This document shows, in pieces, positions 14,443-20,572 of a stretch of DNA of 20,572 nt (the first letter of the stretch is position 1; the number at the start of each line of letters is the position of its first letter). The position numbers and the translations under genes are program-made. The notes below the pieces were generated by a model. The model saw nothing but the letters and a program-made list of their open reading frames with translations. It had not been told where the DNA came from and searched no databases. The DNA is from Fimenecus sp964557975. Lineage in GTDB: Bacteria; Bacillota; Clostridia; Oscillospirales; Acutalibacteraceae. The stretch spans positions 1 through 20,572 of the forward strand of contig CAZLCG010000034.1 of assembly GCA_964557975.1 (NCBI GenBank). The letters are read 5' to 3'.

Positions 14443-15619
14443 CGTTCTTTACCTTTTCAAGTTTTTCCATACCCTTAACGATATTTTCATCCGACGGGGT
14501 CGTAAAGTTAAGGCGTATACTGTTGGTCTTATCGGTATCCTCAACCATAAACGCAACGCCCGGAACAACCGCGACCTTCTCCTCAACCGCGCGTTTAACA
14601 AAATCCATCATATCAACTTTTTCGGGAAGCTCGCACCACACGAACATACCGCCCTCGGGACGCACATATTTGAAGAAACCGCCCATCTTTTCGTCAATAA
14701 GGTCGCACATGAGGTTAAGCTTACGGCGGTAAATACTGCGGATTTTATCAATATGCGCTTCAAAGTCGGTGGTTTTCATCCACTCGTCAACAAGCAGCTG
14801 GGTGAACATAGCCGTGTGAACGTCCTGCCCCTGCTTGCAAACGGTCATTTTAGCAATAATCTCAGACGGAGCGACCGTAAACGCGACTCTGATACCGGGC
14901 GCAAGAATTTTTGAGAAGGATCCCGCATAAATTACTATGCCGTCCTCATCCATACTCTTAATTGAAGGTACGTTTTCTCCCGCTACTCTCAAATCGCCGT
15001 AAGGGTTATCCTCAACTATGAGCAAACCGTACTTCTTTGCGAGAGCATACATCTGTTTTCTTTTCTCATATGACATTGTTCTGCCCGACGGATTCTGGAA
15101 ATTCGGAATAGTATAGATAAATCTCGCGTTTTCATGGGCTTTAAGCACATTTTCAAGCGCATTCATATCCATACCGTCAGCCTCAACGGGTACGCCCTTT
15201 AATTTGCAGCCGTATGAGCGGAAGCAGTTTAAAGAGCCTATGAACGACGGGTTTTCGCAAACTATTACGTCGCCGTAATTACAAAGGGATTTTGTCGCCA
15301 AATCCATAACCTGAGTTGCGCCGGAGGTGATAATGATATTGTCGAAATCACGTCCGATATTATGCTTTTCCTTCACATAGGCGGAAATTCTTTCTCTTAA
15401 CGGATTATATCCTTCCGTGACGCCGTATTGCAGGGCAAGCACGGGCGTCTTGTCAAAAATTCTTTTTGAAATCACCTTAACATCGTCGATAGGGAAAGCC
15501 GCAACATCGGGATTGCCCGCCGCAAACGGGATAATTGACGGGTCCGAGGTTGCTTTGAGTATTTCGCGGATCGCCGATGGCTGAAGCCCCGAAATCCTGT
15601 CGGAAAATCTGTATTCCAT
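14432..15619 (-). CDS. PLP-dependent class I/II aminotransferase
   Basis: 395 residues, fold-type I, of the LysN/2-aminoadipate-transaminase-like branch that also forms the catalytic half of MocR regulators. No helix-turn-helix domain is present. The core motifs are GVTEGYNPLRERI (66-78), ITSGATQVMDL (97-107), PNFQNPSG (172-179, Asn176), EDNPYGDLR (203-211, Asp204 and Tyr207), YAGSFSKILAPGIRVAF (231-247, PLP Lys237) and SIRLNF (367-372, Arg369 for the substrate carboxylate). ATG at 15619 is preceded by aaggag. It is the first gene of the operon with ksgA, with a promoter 31 bases upstream. The amino acid substrate cannot be read from sequence alone. Confidence 0.94.
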   Translation of the reverse strand: MEYRFSDRISGLQPSAIREILKATSDPSIIPFAAGNPDVAAFPIDDVKVISKRIFDKTPVLALQYGVTEGYNPLRERISAYVKEKHNIGRDFDNIIITSGATQVMDLATKSLCNYGDVIVCENPSFIGSLNCFRSYGCKLKGVPVEADGMDMNALENVLKAHENARFIYTIPNFQNPSGRTMSYEKRKQMYALAKKYGLLIVEDNPYGDLRVAGENVPSIKSMDEDGIVIYAGSFSKILAPGIRVAFTVAPSEIIAKMTVCKQGQDVHTAMFTQLLVDEWMKTTDFEAHIDKIRSIYRRKLNLMCDLIDEKMGGFFKYVRPEGGMFVWCELPEKVDMMDFVKRAVEEKVAVVPGVAFMVEDTDKTNSIRLNFTTPSDENIVKGMEKLEKVKNDVV

Positions 15620-15649
15620 TTTTACATCTCCTTAAAGCCTTATTTGGTA

Positions 15650-15678
15650 ATTGTAGCACAGTTTTGTTATTTTAACAA
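15650..15678 (-). promoter_or_regulatory. Sigma-A type promoter of the aminotransferase-ksgA operon
   Basis: On the minus strand, TTGTTA (15673-15678), a 17-base spacer and TACAAT (15650-15655). It is divergent from the marR promoter, whose -35 box lies 38 bases away. Confidence 0.75.
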
Positions 15679-15715
15679 GTTCATAAAGTGTTTACAATAT
15701 TTTTCCGTGAAATTA

Positions 15716-15744
15716 TTGACAAACGTACATCATATCGCTAAAAT
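15716..15744 (+). promoter_or_regulatory. Sigma-A type promoter of the marR-ABC operon
   Basis: TTGACA (15716-15721) is a perfect -35 box, followed by a 17-base spacer and TAAAAT (15739-15744), one mismatch from the -10 consensus. Transcription should start near 15751, right at the edge of the palindromic operator. Confidence 0.85.
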
Positions 15745-15752
15745 ATTATCCG

Positions 15753-15779
15753 TTAACCGGTTAATTATAAATCGGTTAA
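15753..15779 (+). promoter_or_regulatory. Predicted MarR operator
   Basis: A perfect 12-base palindrome, ttaaccggttaa (15753-15764), is followed by a repeat of the half-site cggttaa at 15773-15779. The half-site starts are 15 bases apart. The site sits just downstream of the -10 box and before the marR ribosome site, where a bound dimer would block transcription. That the neighbouring MarR protein binds it is inferred from position and symmetry. Confidence 0.7.
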
Positions 15780-15807
15780 ATAATTTTAAGGGAGGTATCA
15801 TACGGCT

Positions 15808-16305
15808 TTGGATTATAAAGTTATTTCTCATAACCTTACTGAGCTTGAGTGCTACAGACGGTATTTAACGCACGTCCTGCTTCGCAACAGCGGCATTTAC
15901 TTCGGCCAGCCGCCGATTATAAAGCATCTGTGCGAAACCGGTACCTGCACGCAAAACGAGCTTGCAAAGGCTGTGAATGTTTCACCCGCGTCGGTCGCGG
16001 TTTCGGTTAAAAGGATGCAGAAAAGCGGTCTTATAGATAAGGTAAGCGACGAAAACGATATGCGGCGCAATAAAATAAGCATCACCGAAAAAGGCAGGGC
16101 GCTTGACGTCCTTATTAACAGCCGCTTCGACGAGCTTGACAAAAAAATGTACGGCGGCTTTACCGAAAAAGAGCTTGAACAGCTTGATTCATATATTATA
16201 AGAATTACCGCCAATCTTTCAAAGGACGCCCCCGACAAGAGCCGTATGTTTGAAATTATGAAAAAAGAATTCAGTAAACCAAGCGGAGGTGAGGAAGATG
16301 CTTAA
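15808..16305 (+). CDS. MarR family transcriptional regulator
   Basis: 165 residues. The winged helix-turn-helix covers about 35-95: a first helix QPPIIKHL, then GTCTQNELAKAVNVSPASVA (45-64; recognition helix SPASVAVSVKRMQKSGL), then the wing with DENDMRRNKISIT (81-93). Helices on either side (about 5-28 and 98-155) would form the dimer interface. MarR proteins usually repress their own operon and release DNA on binding a small molecule. The start is TTG at 15808, with gggagg 12 bases upstream; the spacing is long, but no better in-frame start exists. The last codons overlap the first ABC gene by 8 bases. It is the likely self-regulating repressor of the exporter. Confidence 0.93.
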   Translation: MDYKVISHNLTELECYRRYLTHVLLRNSGIYFGQPPIIKHLCETGTCTQNELAKAVNVSPASVAVSVKRMQKSGLIDKVSDENDMRRNKISITEKGRALDVLINSRFDELDKKMYGGFTEKELEQLDSYIIRITANLSKDAPDKSRMFEIMKKEFSKPSGGEEDA

Positions 16306-18052
16306 GCTTCTTAAATACGCAAAAAAATACAGAGTTTACGCCTTTATATGCCCGTTTTTAATGGTCGGTGAGGTTATATTCGAGCTGCTGATTCCTCAGG
16401 TAATGGCAAGCATAGTTAACATTATAAGCTCGCCCGACGTTGCCAACGCGGATCTTAACGAAATAGTCCGTCTCGGGCTTCGTATGCTTATATATGCTCT
16501 TTGTTCGCTTGCCTGCGGCGCGGTTGCCGCAAGGCTCGCGTCGGTTGCAGGCATGGGCTTCGGCGCGACCGTACGCTCGAAGCTTATTGAAAAGGTACAG
16601 TCCTTCTCGTTTTCAAATATCGACCGTTTCTCAACGGCTTCGCTTATTACAAGAATGACAACCGACGTAAACACCGTACAGAACACGTTTTTAATGCTTA
16701 TAAGGAGTTTGTTCAGAGCGCCCATCCAGATGGTCGTGGCTCTTATAATATGTATTTCCATGAGCAAGCGCGTTTCGGGCGTGTTCGCGGTTTCCCTGCC
16801 GATAATTGTGATCGGTCTTGCCATAGGCGGACCCATCGCCATCAAGCGCTTCAAGGCGATGCTTAAAAAATTTGACACATTCAACGCGTCCATTCAGGAA
16901 AACCTTACCAATATACGCGTTGTAAAATCGTTTGTAAGAACCGATTATGAAAAGGAAAAGTTCAAAAACTCCAACGACGACCTTATGAAAGCGTCAATTT
17001 ATGCCGAAAAAATTATGATGCTTGCCGAGCCGCTCATGATGCTCGTTATGTACGCGACGATTTTCGCCGTGGTTATAGTCTCGGCAAAGGCAATTACGCT
17101 TTTTGAAATAGGCGTAGGCGACTTCACCGCCGTATTCTCATACATTATGCAGATTCTTATGGGCTTCCTTTTCACAATAGCTATGATCGCCCAGCTGTTT
17201 ATGTCGGAGGCAAGCGCAAAGCGTATTCAGGAGGTTCTTGACGAAACCCCTGATATTGTTTCGCCCGAAAACGCCGTGCGGAACGTTCCCGACGGCAGCG
17301 TTGAATTTAAGAACGTCTCCTTTGCTTACGGAAAGGGCAAAAACATAATAAAGAACGCCTCGTTTAAAATTGAAAGCGGAGAAATGATAGGCATTATGGG
17401 CGCTACGGGTTCATCAAAATCCTCGCTTGTTCAGCTTATTCCGCGGCTTTACGATGTAAAAGAAGGCGAGGTGCTTGTCGGGGGCAGGGATGTAAGAGAA
17501 TACGATGTAAGCGCGCTTAGGGACGCCGTCAGCATGGTGCTTCAGAAAAATGTTCTTTTCTCGGGCACAATAGCCGATAATCTGCGCTGGGGCAATAAGA
17601 ACGCAACCGATGAGGAGCTTGTAAAGGCATGCGAAATTGCGGACGCTCACAGCTTCATATCATCCTTCCCCGACGGCTATAACACCGACCTCGGTCAGGG
17701 CGGCGTAAATGTTTCGGGCGGTCAGAAGCAAAGGCTGTGTATTGCCCGCGCAATACTCAAAAAACCGAAAATACTTATTCTTGACGACTCGACAAGCGCG
17801 GTCGATACAGCGACCGACGCAAAAATCCGCGCGGGGCTTCGCAACTCGATACCCGATACGACAAAGATTATTATTGCGCAGAGAATTTCCTCAATTTCGG
17901 ACTGCGACAAGATAATAATTCTTTCAAACGGCGCAATTGATGATATCGGCACGCACGAGGAGCTTCTTGAAAGGAACGAAATATACAGTGATATTTACTC
18001 CGCGCAGCAAAACGGCTGCGGTGATTTTGACAAAGTCGGAGGTGAGCAATAA
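16298..18052 (+). CDS. ABC exporter half-transporter with degenerate ATP site (subunit 1)
   Basis: 584 residues: a six-helix exporter membrane domain (about 1-310) and a nucleotide-binding domain (about 330-570). ATP-site residues are partly non-canonical. Walker A is GATGSSKS (368-375; Ser where the Gly before Lys is usual). The Q-loop is VLQKN. The signature VSGGQKQR (472-479) is intact. Walker B is ILILDDS (Asp497 in place of the catalytic Glu), and the H-loop reads AQRIS (Gln528 instead of His). This is the pattern of the degenerate half of heterodimeric exporters such as BmrCD, LmrCD and TM287/288. ATG at 16298 has ggaggtga before it; a GTG nine bases upstream falls inside that site. The stop overlaps the next start (taatg). 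Substrates could be drugs, lipids or peptides. Confidence 0.95.
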   Translation: MLKLLKYAKKYRVYAFICPFLMVGEVIFELLIPQVMASIVNIISSPDVANADLNEIVRLGLRMLIYALCSLACGAVAARLASVAGMGFGATVRSKLIEKVQSFSFSNIDRFSTASLITRMTTDVNTVQNTFLMLIRSLFRAPIQMVVALIICISMSKRVSGVFAVSLPIIVIGLAIGGPIAIKRFKAMLKKFDTFNASIQENLTNIRVVKSFVRTDYEKEKFKNSNDDLMKASIYAEKIMMLAEPLMMLVMYATIFAVVIVSAKAITLFEIGVGDFTAVFSYIMQILMGFLFTIAMIAQLFMSEASAKRIQEVLDETPDIVSPENAVRNVPDGSVEFKNVSFAYGKGKNIIKNASFKIESGEMIGIMGATGSSKSSLVQLIPRLYDVKEGEVLVGGRDVREYDVSALRDAVSMVLQKNVLFSGTIADNLRWGNKNATDEELVKACEIADAHSFISSFPDGYNTDLGQGGVNVSGGQKQRLCIARAILKKPKILILDDSTSAVDTATDAKIRAGLRNSIPDTTKIIIAQRISSISDCDKIIILSNGAIDDIGTHEELLERNEIYSDIYSAQQNGCGDFDKVGGEQ

Positions 18053-19965
18053 TGCCGGGACCGAGAAGGAACAATAACAAAGGACCTGTCGAAAAGCCGA
18101 AAAATATGTCTGATACCGTAAAAAGGCTTATAAAATATATCGGCAGGGAAAAATGGCTGCTTGCAGGTGTGATGATTTTCGTAGTAATAAGCTCGGTTGC
18201 AAGCGTCTGCGCCTCGATATTTCTTCAGCCGCTGATTGACGATTTGCTCTCGAATATTGCGGGCGAAGAGTTCGGCTTTGAGCTTTTCAGACCGGTAATG
18301 AAATATCTTATATTTATGCTTATCATATTTGTTCTGGGAGTAATTTCATCCTACGGCAAATCGAAATGCTCAATCTATCTTACCGCAAGAACGCTTAATA
18401 CGCTGAGAAGGGATCTGTTTAATTCCGTTGCGGATCTGCCCATCAGCTTTTACGATTCGCGCCCCAACGGCGAAATAATGTCAAGGTTTACAAACGACGT
18501 TGAATCCTTACGGGCGTTTTTAAGTCAGGGGCTTTCGCAGCTTATATCGTCGGCGATTACAATAGTGGGCTCGTTCATATTTATGATTTACTACGGCAAA
18601 TGGCTTACCGTCCTTGTGCTTATGATGGTTGCCGTTATGATAATCATAACGAAAAAATTAGGCGAGAAATCAGCTTTCTTCTTCAAGCGCCAGCAGAAGG
18701 AAATAGGCGCCGTTAACGGCTATATTGAGGAAATAATAGAAGGTCAAAAGGTCGTTAAGGTGTTTAACCACGAGGACGAGGTTAAGGAGCGTTTCGATGA
18801 AATCAACGAGGATTTAAGGAAGGCTTCGACGGGCGCGAACACCTTTGCAAGTATTCTTATGCCGATTATGGGCAACCTCTCGCACGTCAACTATGCGGTC
18901 GCGGCGGCATTCGGCGCGGCAATCGCGATTAAGGGGCTTTTCGGTATGCATATGACCGCGGGCAGTCTCGTTACATTCTTGCAGTATTCAAGAAACTTCT
19001 CACAGCCCATAACTCAGGTTTCACAGCAGTTCAACAACGCTATTATGGCTATCGCGGGTGCGGAAAGAATTTTTGAATACATCGACGAAAAGCCGGAAAC
19101 GGACGGTGGCTACGTTACGCTTGTAAACGCGAGGGAGGAAAACGGCGTTCTCACCGAATGTCCCGAGCATACGGGGCTTTGGGCTTGGAAGCACACGCAC
19201 TCCGCCGACGGCTCGGTTGAATATAAAAGGCTTGAGGGACTTGTCGAGTTTGAAAACGTCACCTTCTCCTACGACGGTAAAAAGACGGTTCTTGACAACA
19301 TTTCTCTTTATGCGAAGCCGGGGCAGAAAATTGCCTTCGTAGGCTCAACGGGCGCGGGCAAAACCACCGTAACCAACCTAATAAACCGCTTCTACGAGAT
19401 AAACGAGGGCAAAATCCGCTACGACGGAATAAATATTCAAAAAATCAAAAAGGACGATTTACGCCGTTCTCTCGGAATAGTTTTGCAGGATACTCACCTG
19501 TTCACGGGAACGATTGAGGATAATATCCGTTACGGCAATCTTGACGCCACACACGAGCAGATCGTAAACGCAGCGAAATTAGCTAACGCCCACGAATTTA
19601 TTTCCGCCCTGTCGGACGGCTACGACACGGTTCTTACGGGCGACGGCGCAAACCTTTCGCAGGGGCAAAGGCAGCTTCTTTCAATAGCCCGCGCCGCCGT
19701 TGCGGATCCGCCCGTGCTTATCCTTGACGAGGCGACAAGCTCCATTGACACAAGAACGGAAAAACTTATCGAGCAAGGTATGGATAAGCTCATGGCAGGC
19801 AGGACGGTATTTGTAATCGCTCACAGGCTGTCGACCGTACGCAACGCGAACGCGATTATGGTGCTTGAGCACGGCAGAATAATCGAACGCGGCGACCACG
19901 ACGACCTGCTTGAGCAAAAAGGAAAATACTATCAGCTTTACACAGGTCAGTTCGAGCTGTCGTAA
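18052..19965 (+). CDS. ABC exporter half-transporter with canonical ATP site (subunit 2)
   Basis: 637 residues. A basic hydrophilic N-terminus (about 1-30) precedes the six-helix exporter domain (about 33-340). A linker insertion of about 45 residues (352-396; includes TECPEHTGLWAWKHTH) lies before the nucleotide-binding domain (about 397-632). All ATP-site motifs are canonical: GSTGAGKTT (431-439), VLQDTHLF, LSQGQRQL (535-542), LILDEATSSID (556-566, Glu560) and IAHRLST (589-595, His591). It should pair with the upstream half-transporter so that one ATP site is active and one is degenerate. Its ATG shares a base with the preceding stop and has ggaggtgag upstream, giving coupled translation at equal dose. 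A terminator follows about 115 bases after the stop. Confidence 0.96.
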   Translation: MPGPRRNNNKGPVEKPKNMSDTVKRLIKYIGREKWLLAGVMIFVVISSVASVCASIFLQPLIDDLLSNIAGEEFGFELFRPVMKYLIFMLIIFVLGVISSYGKSKCSIYLTARTLNTLRRDLFNSVADLPISFYDSRPNGEIMSRFTNDVESLRAFLSQGLSQLISSAITIVGSFIFMIYYGKWLTVLVLMMVAVMIIITKKLGEKSAFFFKRQQKEIGAVNGYIEEIIEGQKVVKVFNHEDEVKERFDEINEDLRKASTGANTFASILMPIMGNLSHVNYAVAAAFGAAIAIKGLFGMHMTAGSLVTFLQYSRNFSQPITQVSQQFNNAIMAIAGAERIFEYIDEKPETDGGYVTLVNAREENGVLTECPEHTGLWAWKHTHSADGSVEYKRLEGLVEFENVTFSYDGKKTVLDNISLYAKPGQKIAFVGSTGAGKTTVTNLINRFYEINEGKIRYDGINIQKIKKDDLRRSLGIVLQDTHLFTGTIEDNIRYGNLDATHEQIVNAAKLANAHEFISALSDGYDTVLTGDGANLSQGQRQLLSIARAAVADPPVLILDEATSSIDTRTEKLIEQGMDKLMAGRTVFVIAHRLSTVRNANAIMVLEHGRIIERGDHDDLLEQKGKYYQLYTGQFELS

Positions 19966-20079
19966 AACGAAAAATCAACAAATAATTGTTAAAATCAATT
20001 ACAAGCCCTCTGTTTTAAATATTCGGATATTGGATTTATGCAGCGGTCAATTTGATGATGAAAAAATAATGCTATGGCA

Positions 20080-20116
20080 AACGGGACAGGCGATATTTCG
20101 TCTGTCCCGTTGTTTT
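20080..20116 (+). terminator. Intrinsic terminator of the marR-ABC operon
   Basis: A ten-base perfect stem, aacgggacag (20080-20089) with ctgtcccgtt (20102-20111), closes a 12-base loop and is followed by gtttt. The T-run is short. The 114 bases between the last ABC stop codon and this hairpin hold nothing I can recognise. Confidence 0.75.
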
Positions 20117-20572
20117 GAGCCTCCCTTGTATAAAGGAATTTTTCAATTCAACCCTTTTCCGCTCCCTCCCCGAGGGAGCTGTCGAGTGAAACGAGACTGA
20201 GGGAGTTAATTTAAAATCAAATTAAAATTTTTCTCAATCCCGTAGGGACAGCCCTTGCGGCTGTCCGCTGTTTTTAAAACAAGCTGTAATTGTGCGTAAA
20301 AAAGGCTCCCTTGTGCAAAGGGAGCTGTCGAGTGAAACGAGACTGAGGGAGTTTTCAATTCAACCCTTTTCCGCTCCCTCACAGAGGGAGCTGTCACAAA
20401 GTGACTGAGGGATTGCCCCTTTTCAGGCTCCCTTGTAAGCGGGAGCTGTCGAGTGAAACGAGACTGAGGAATTGCCCCTTTTCAGGCTCCCTTGTAAGCG
20501 GGAGCTGTCGAGTGAAGCGAGACTGAGGGAGTTAATTTAAAATCAAATTAAAATTTTTCTCAATCCCGTAGG
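20117..20572. repeat. Repeat-rich intergenic region, right end
   Basis: No convincing gene is present. Hairpin units in forward orientation lie at 20161-20205, 20304-20351, 20373-20415, 20426-20474 and 20485-20531, after a truncated unit at 20117-20138. The units at 20426 and 20485 are tandem, with a 59-base period. A longer direct repeat of about 70 bases (gagctgtcgagtga... to ...cccgtagg) occurs at 20177-20246 and again at 20503-20572, so the window ends as a second composite copy begins. The region mirrors the left end of the window. Confidence 0.85.
20241..20351 (+). repeat. Composite repeat, right copy
   Basis: It begins cgtagggacagcccttgcgg with the ggacagcc/ggctgtcc stem, continues through an AT-rich spacer (tgtaattgtgcgtaaaaaa), and ends in a hairpin unit. 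It is in inverted orientation relative to the copy at 260-368, so the two bracket nearly 20 kb of genes. Confidence 0.8.

Noticed and set aside
19910..20200. 96-codon plus-strand frame at the end of the second ABC gene
   Set aside because: It starts inside the ABC gene in another frame, crosses the terminator and ends in hairpin repeats; no ribosome site or domain.

Overview
The window looks like chromosomal DNA of a spore-forming, Gram-positive gut clostridium, probably of the Ruminococcaceae/Oscillospirales type. This is inferred from the class B sortases, a YpeB-type germination protein, a SpoIID-family protein, ThiT under a TPP riboswitch, good sigma-A promoters with 17-base spacers, strong GGAGG ribosome sites, and dispersed 'ccctcag...gggagcc' hairpin repeats like those seen in such genomes. 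No tRNA, rRNA, CRISPR array, transposase or phage gene was seen.

Layout. Bases 1-430 and about 20117-20572 are repeat-rich intergenic DNA and carry inverted copies of one composite element. Between them lie four transcription blocks. (1) A nine-gene minus-strand operon runs from a promoter at 10469-10497 to a terminator at 433-463: cysteine desulfurase, thiI, short cinA/pncC, two class B sortases, a SpoIID-domain membrane protein, galE, lemA and a TPM-domain protein. (2) Divergent from it, on the plus strand, are a ypeB-like gene and a small repeat-containing lipoprotein gene, ending at a bidirectional terminator (12329-12388) shared with thiT. (3) On the minus strand, a class I/II aminotransferase, ksgA and a small TSCPD protein form one operon. 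It ends at a terminator that overlaps the promoter of thiT, which has its own TPP riboswitch and attenuator. (4) On the plus strand, a MarR regulator with a palindromic operator at its predicted transcription start is translationally coupled to two half-transporters forming a heterodimeric ABC exporter, ending at a terminator at 20080-20116.

How the genes fit together. The desulfurase and ThiI form the usual sulfur-relay pair for 4-thiouridine in tRNA. The two sortases, SpoIID protein, GalE, LemA and TPM protein suggest a cell-envelope module on the same transcript. The most unusual gene is the SpoIID protein: its cytoplasmic half looks like a degenerate full-length CinA (a MoCF-like part plus a catalytically dead PncC-like part), while an intact CinA C-terminal domain is encoded three genes upstream in the same operon. 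The MarR/ABC block is a typical self-regulated drug or peptide efflux operon with one degenerate ATP site.
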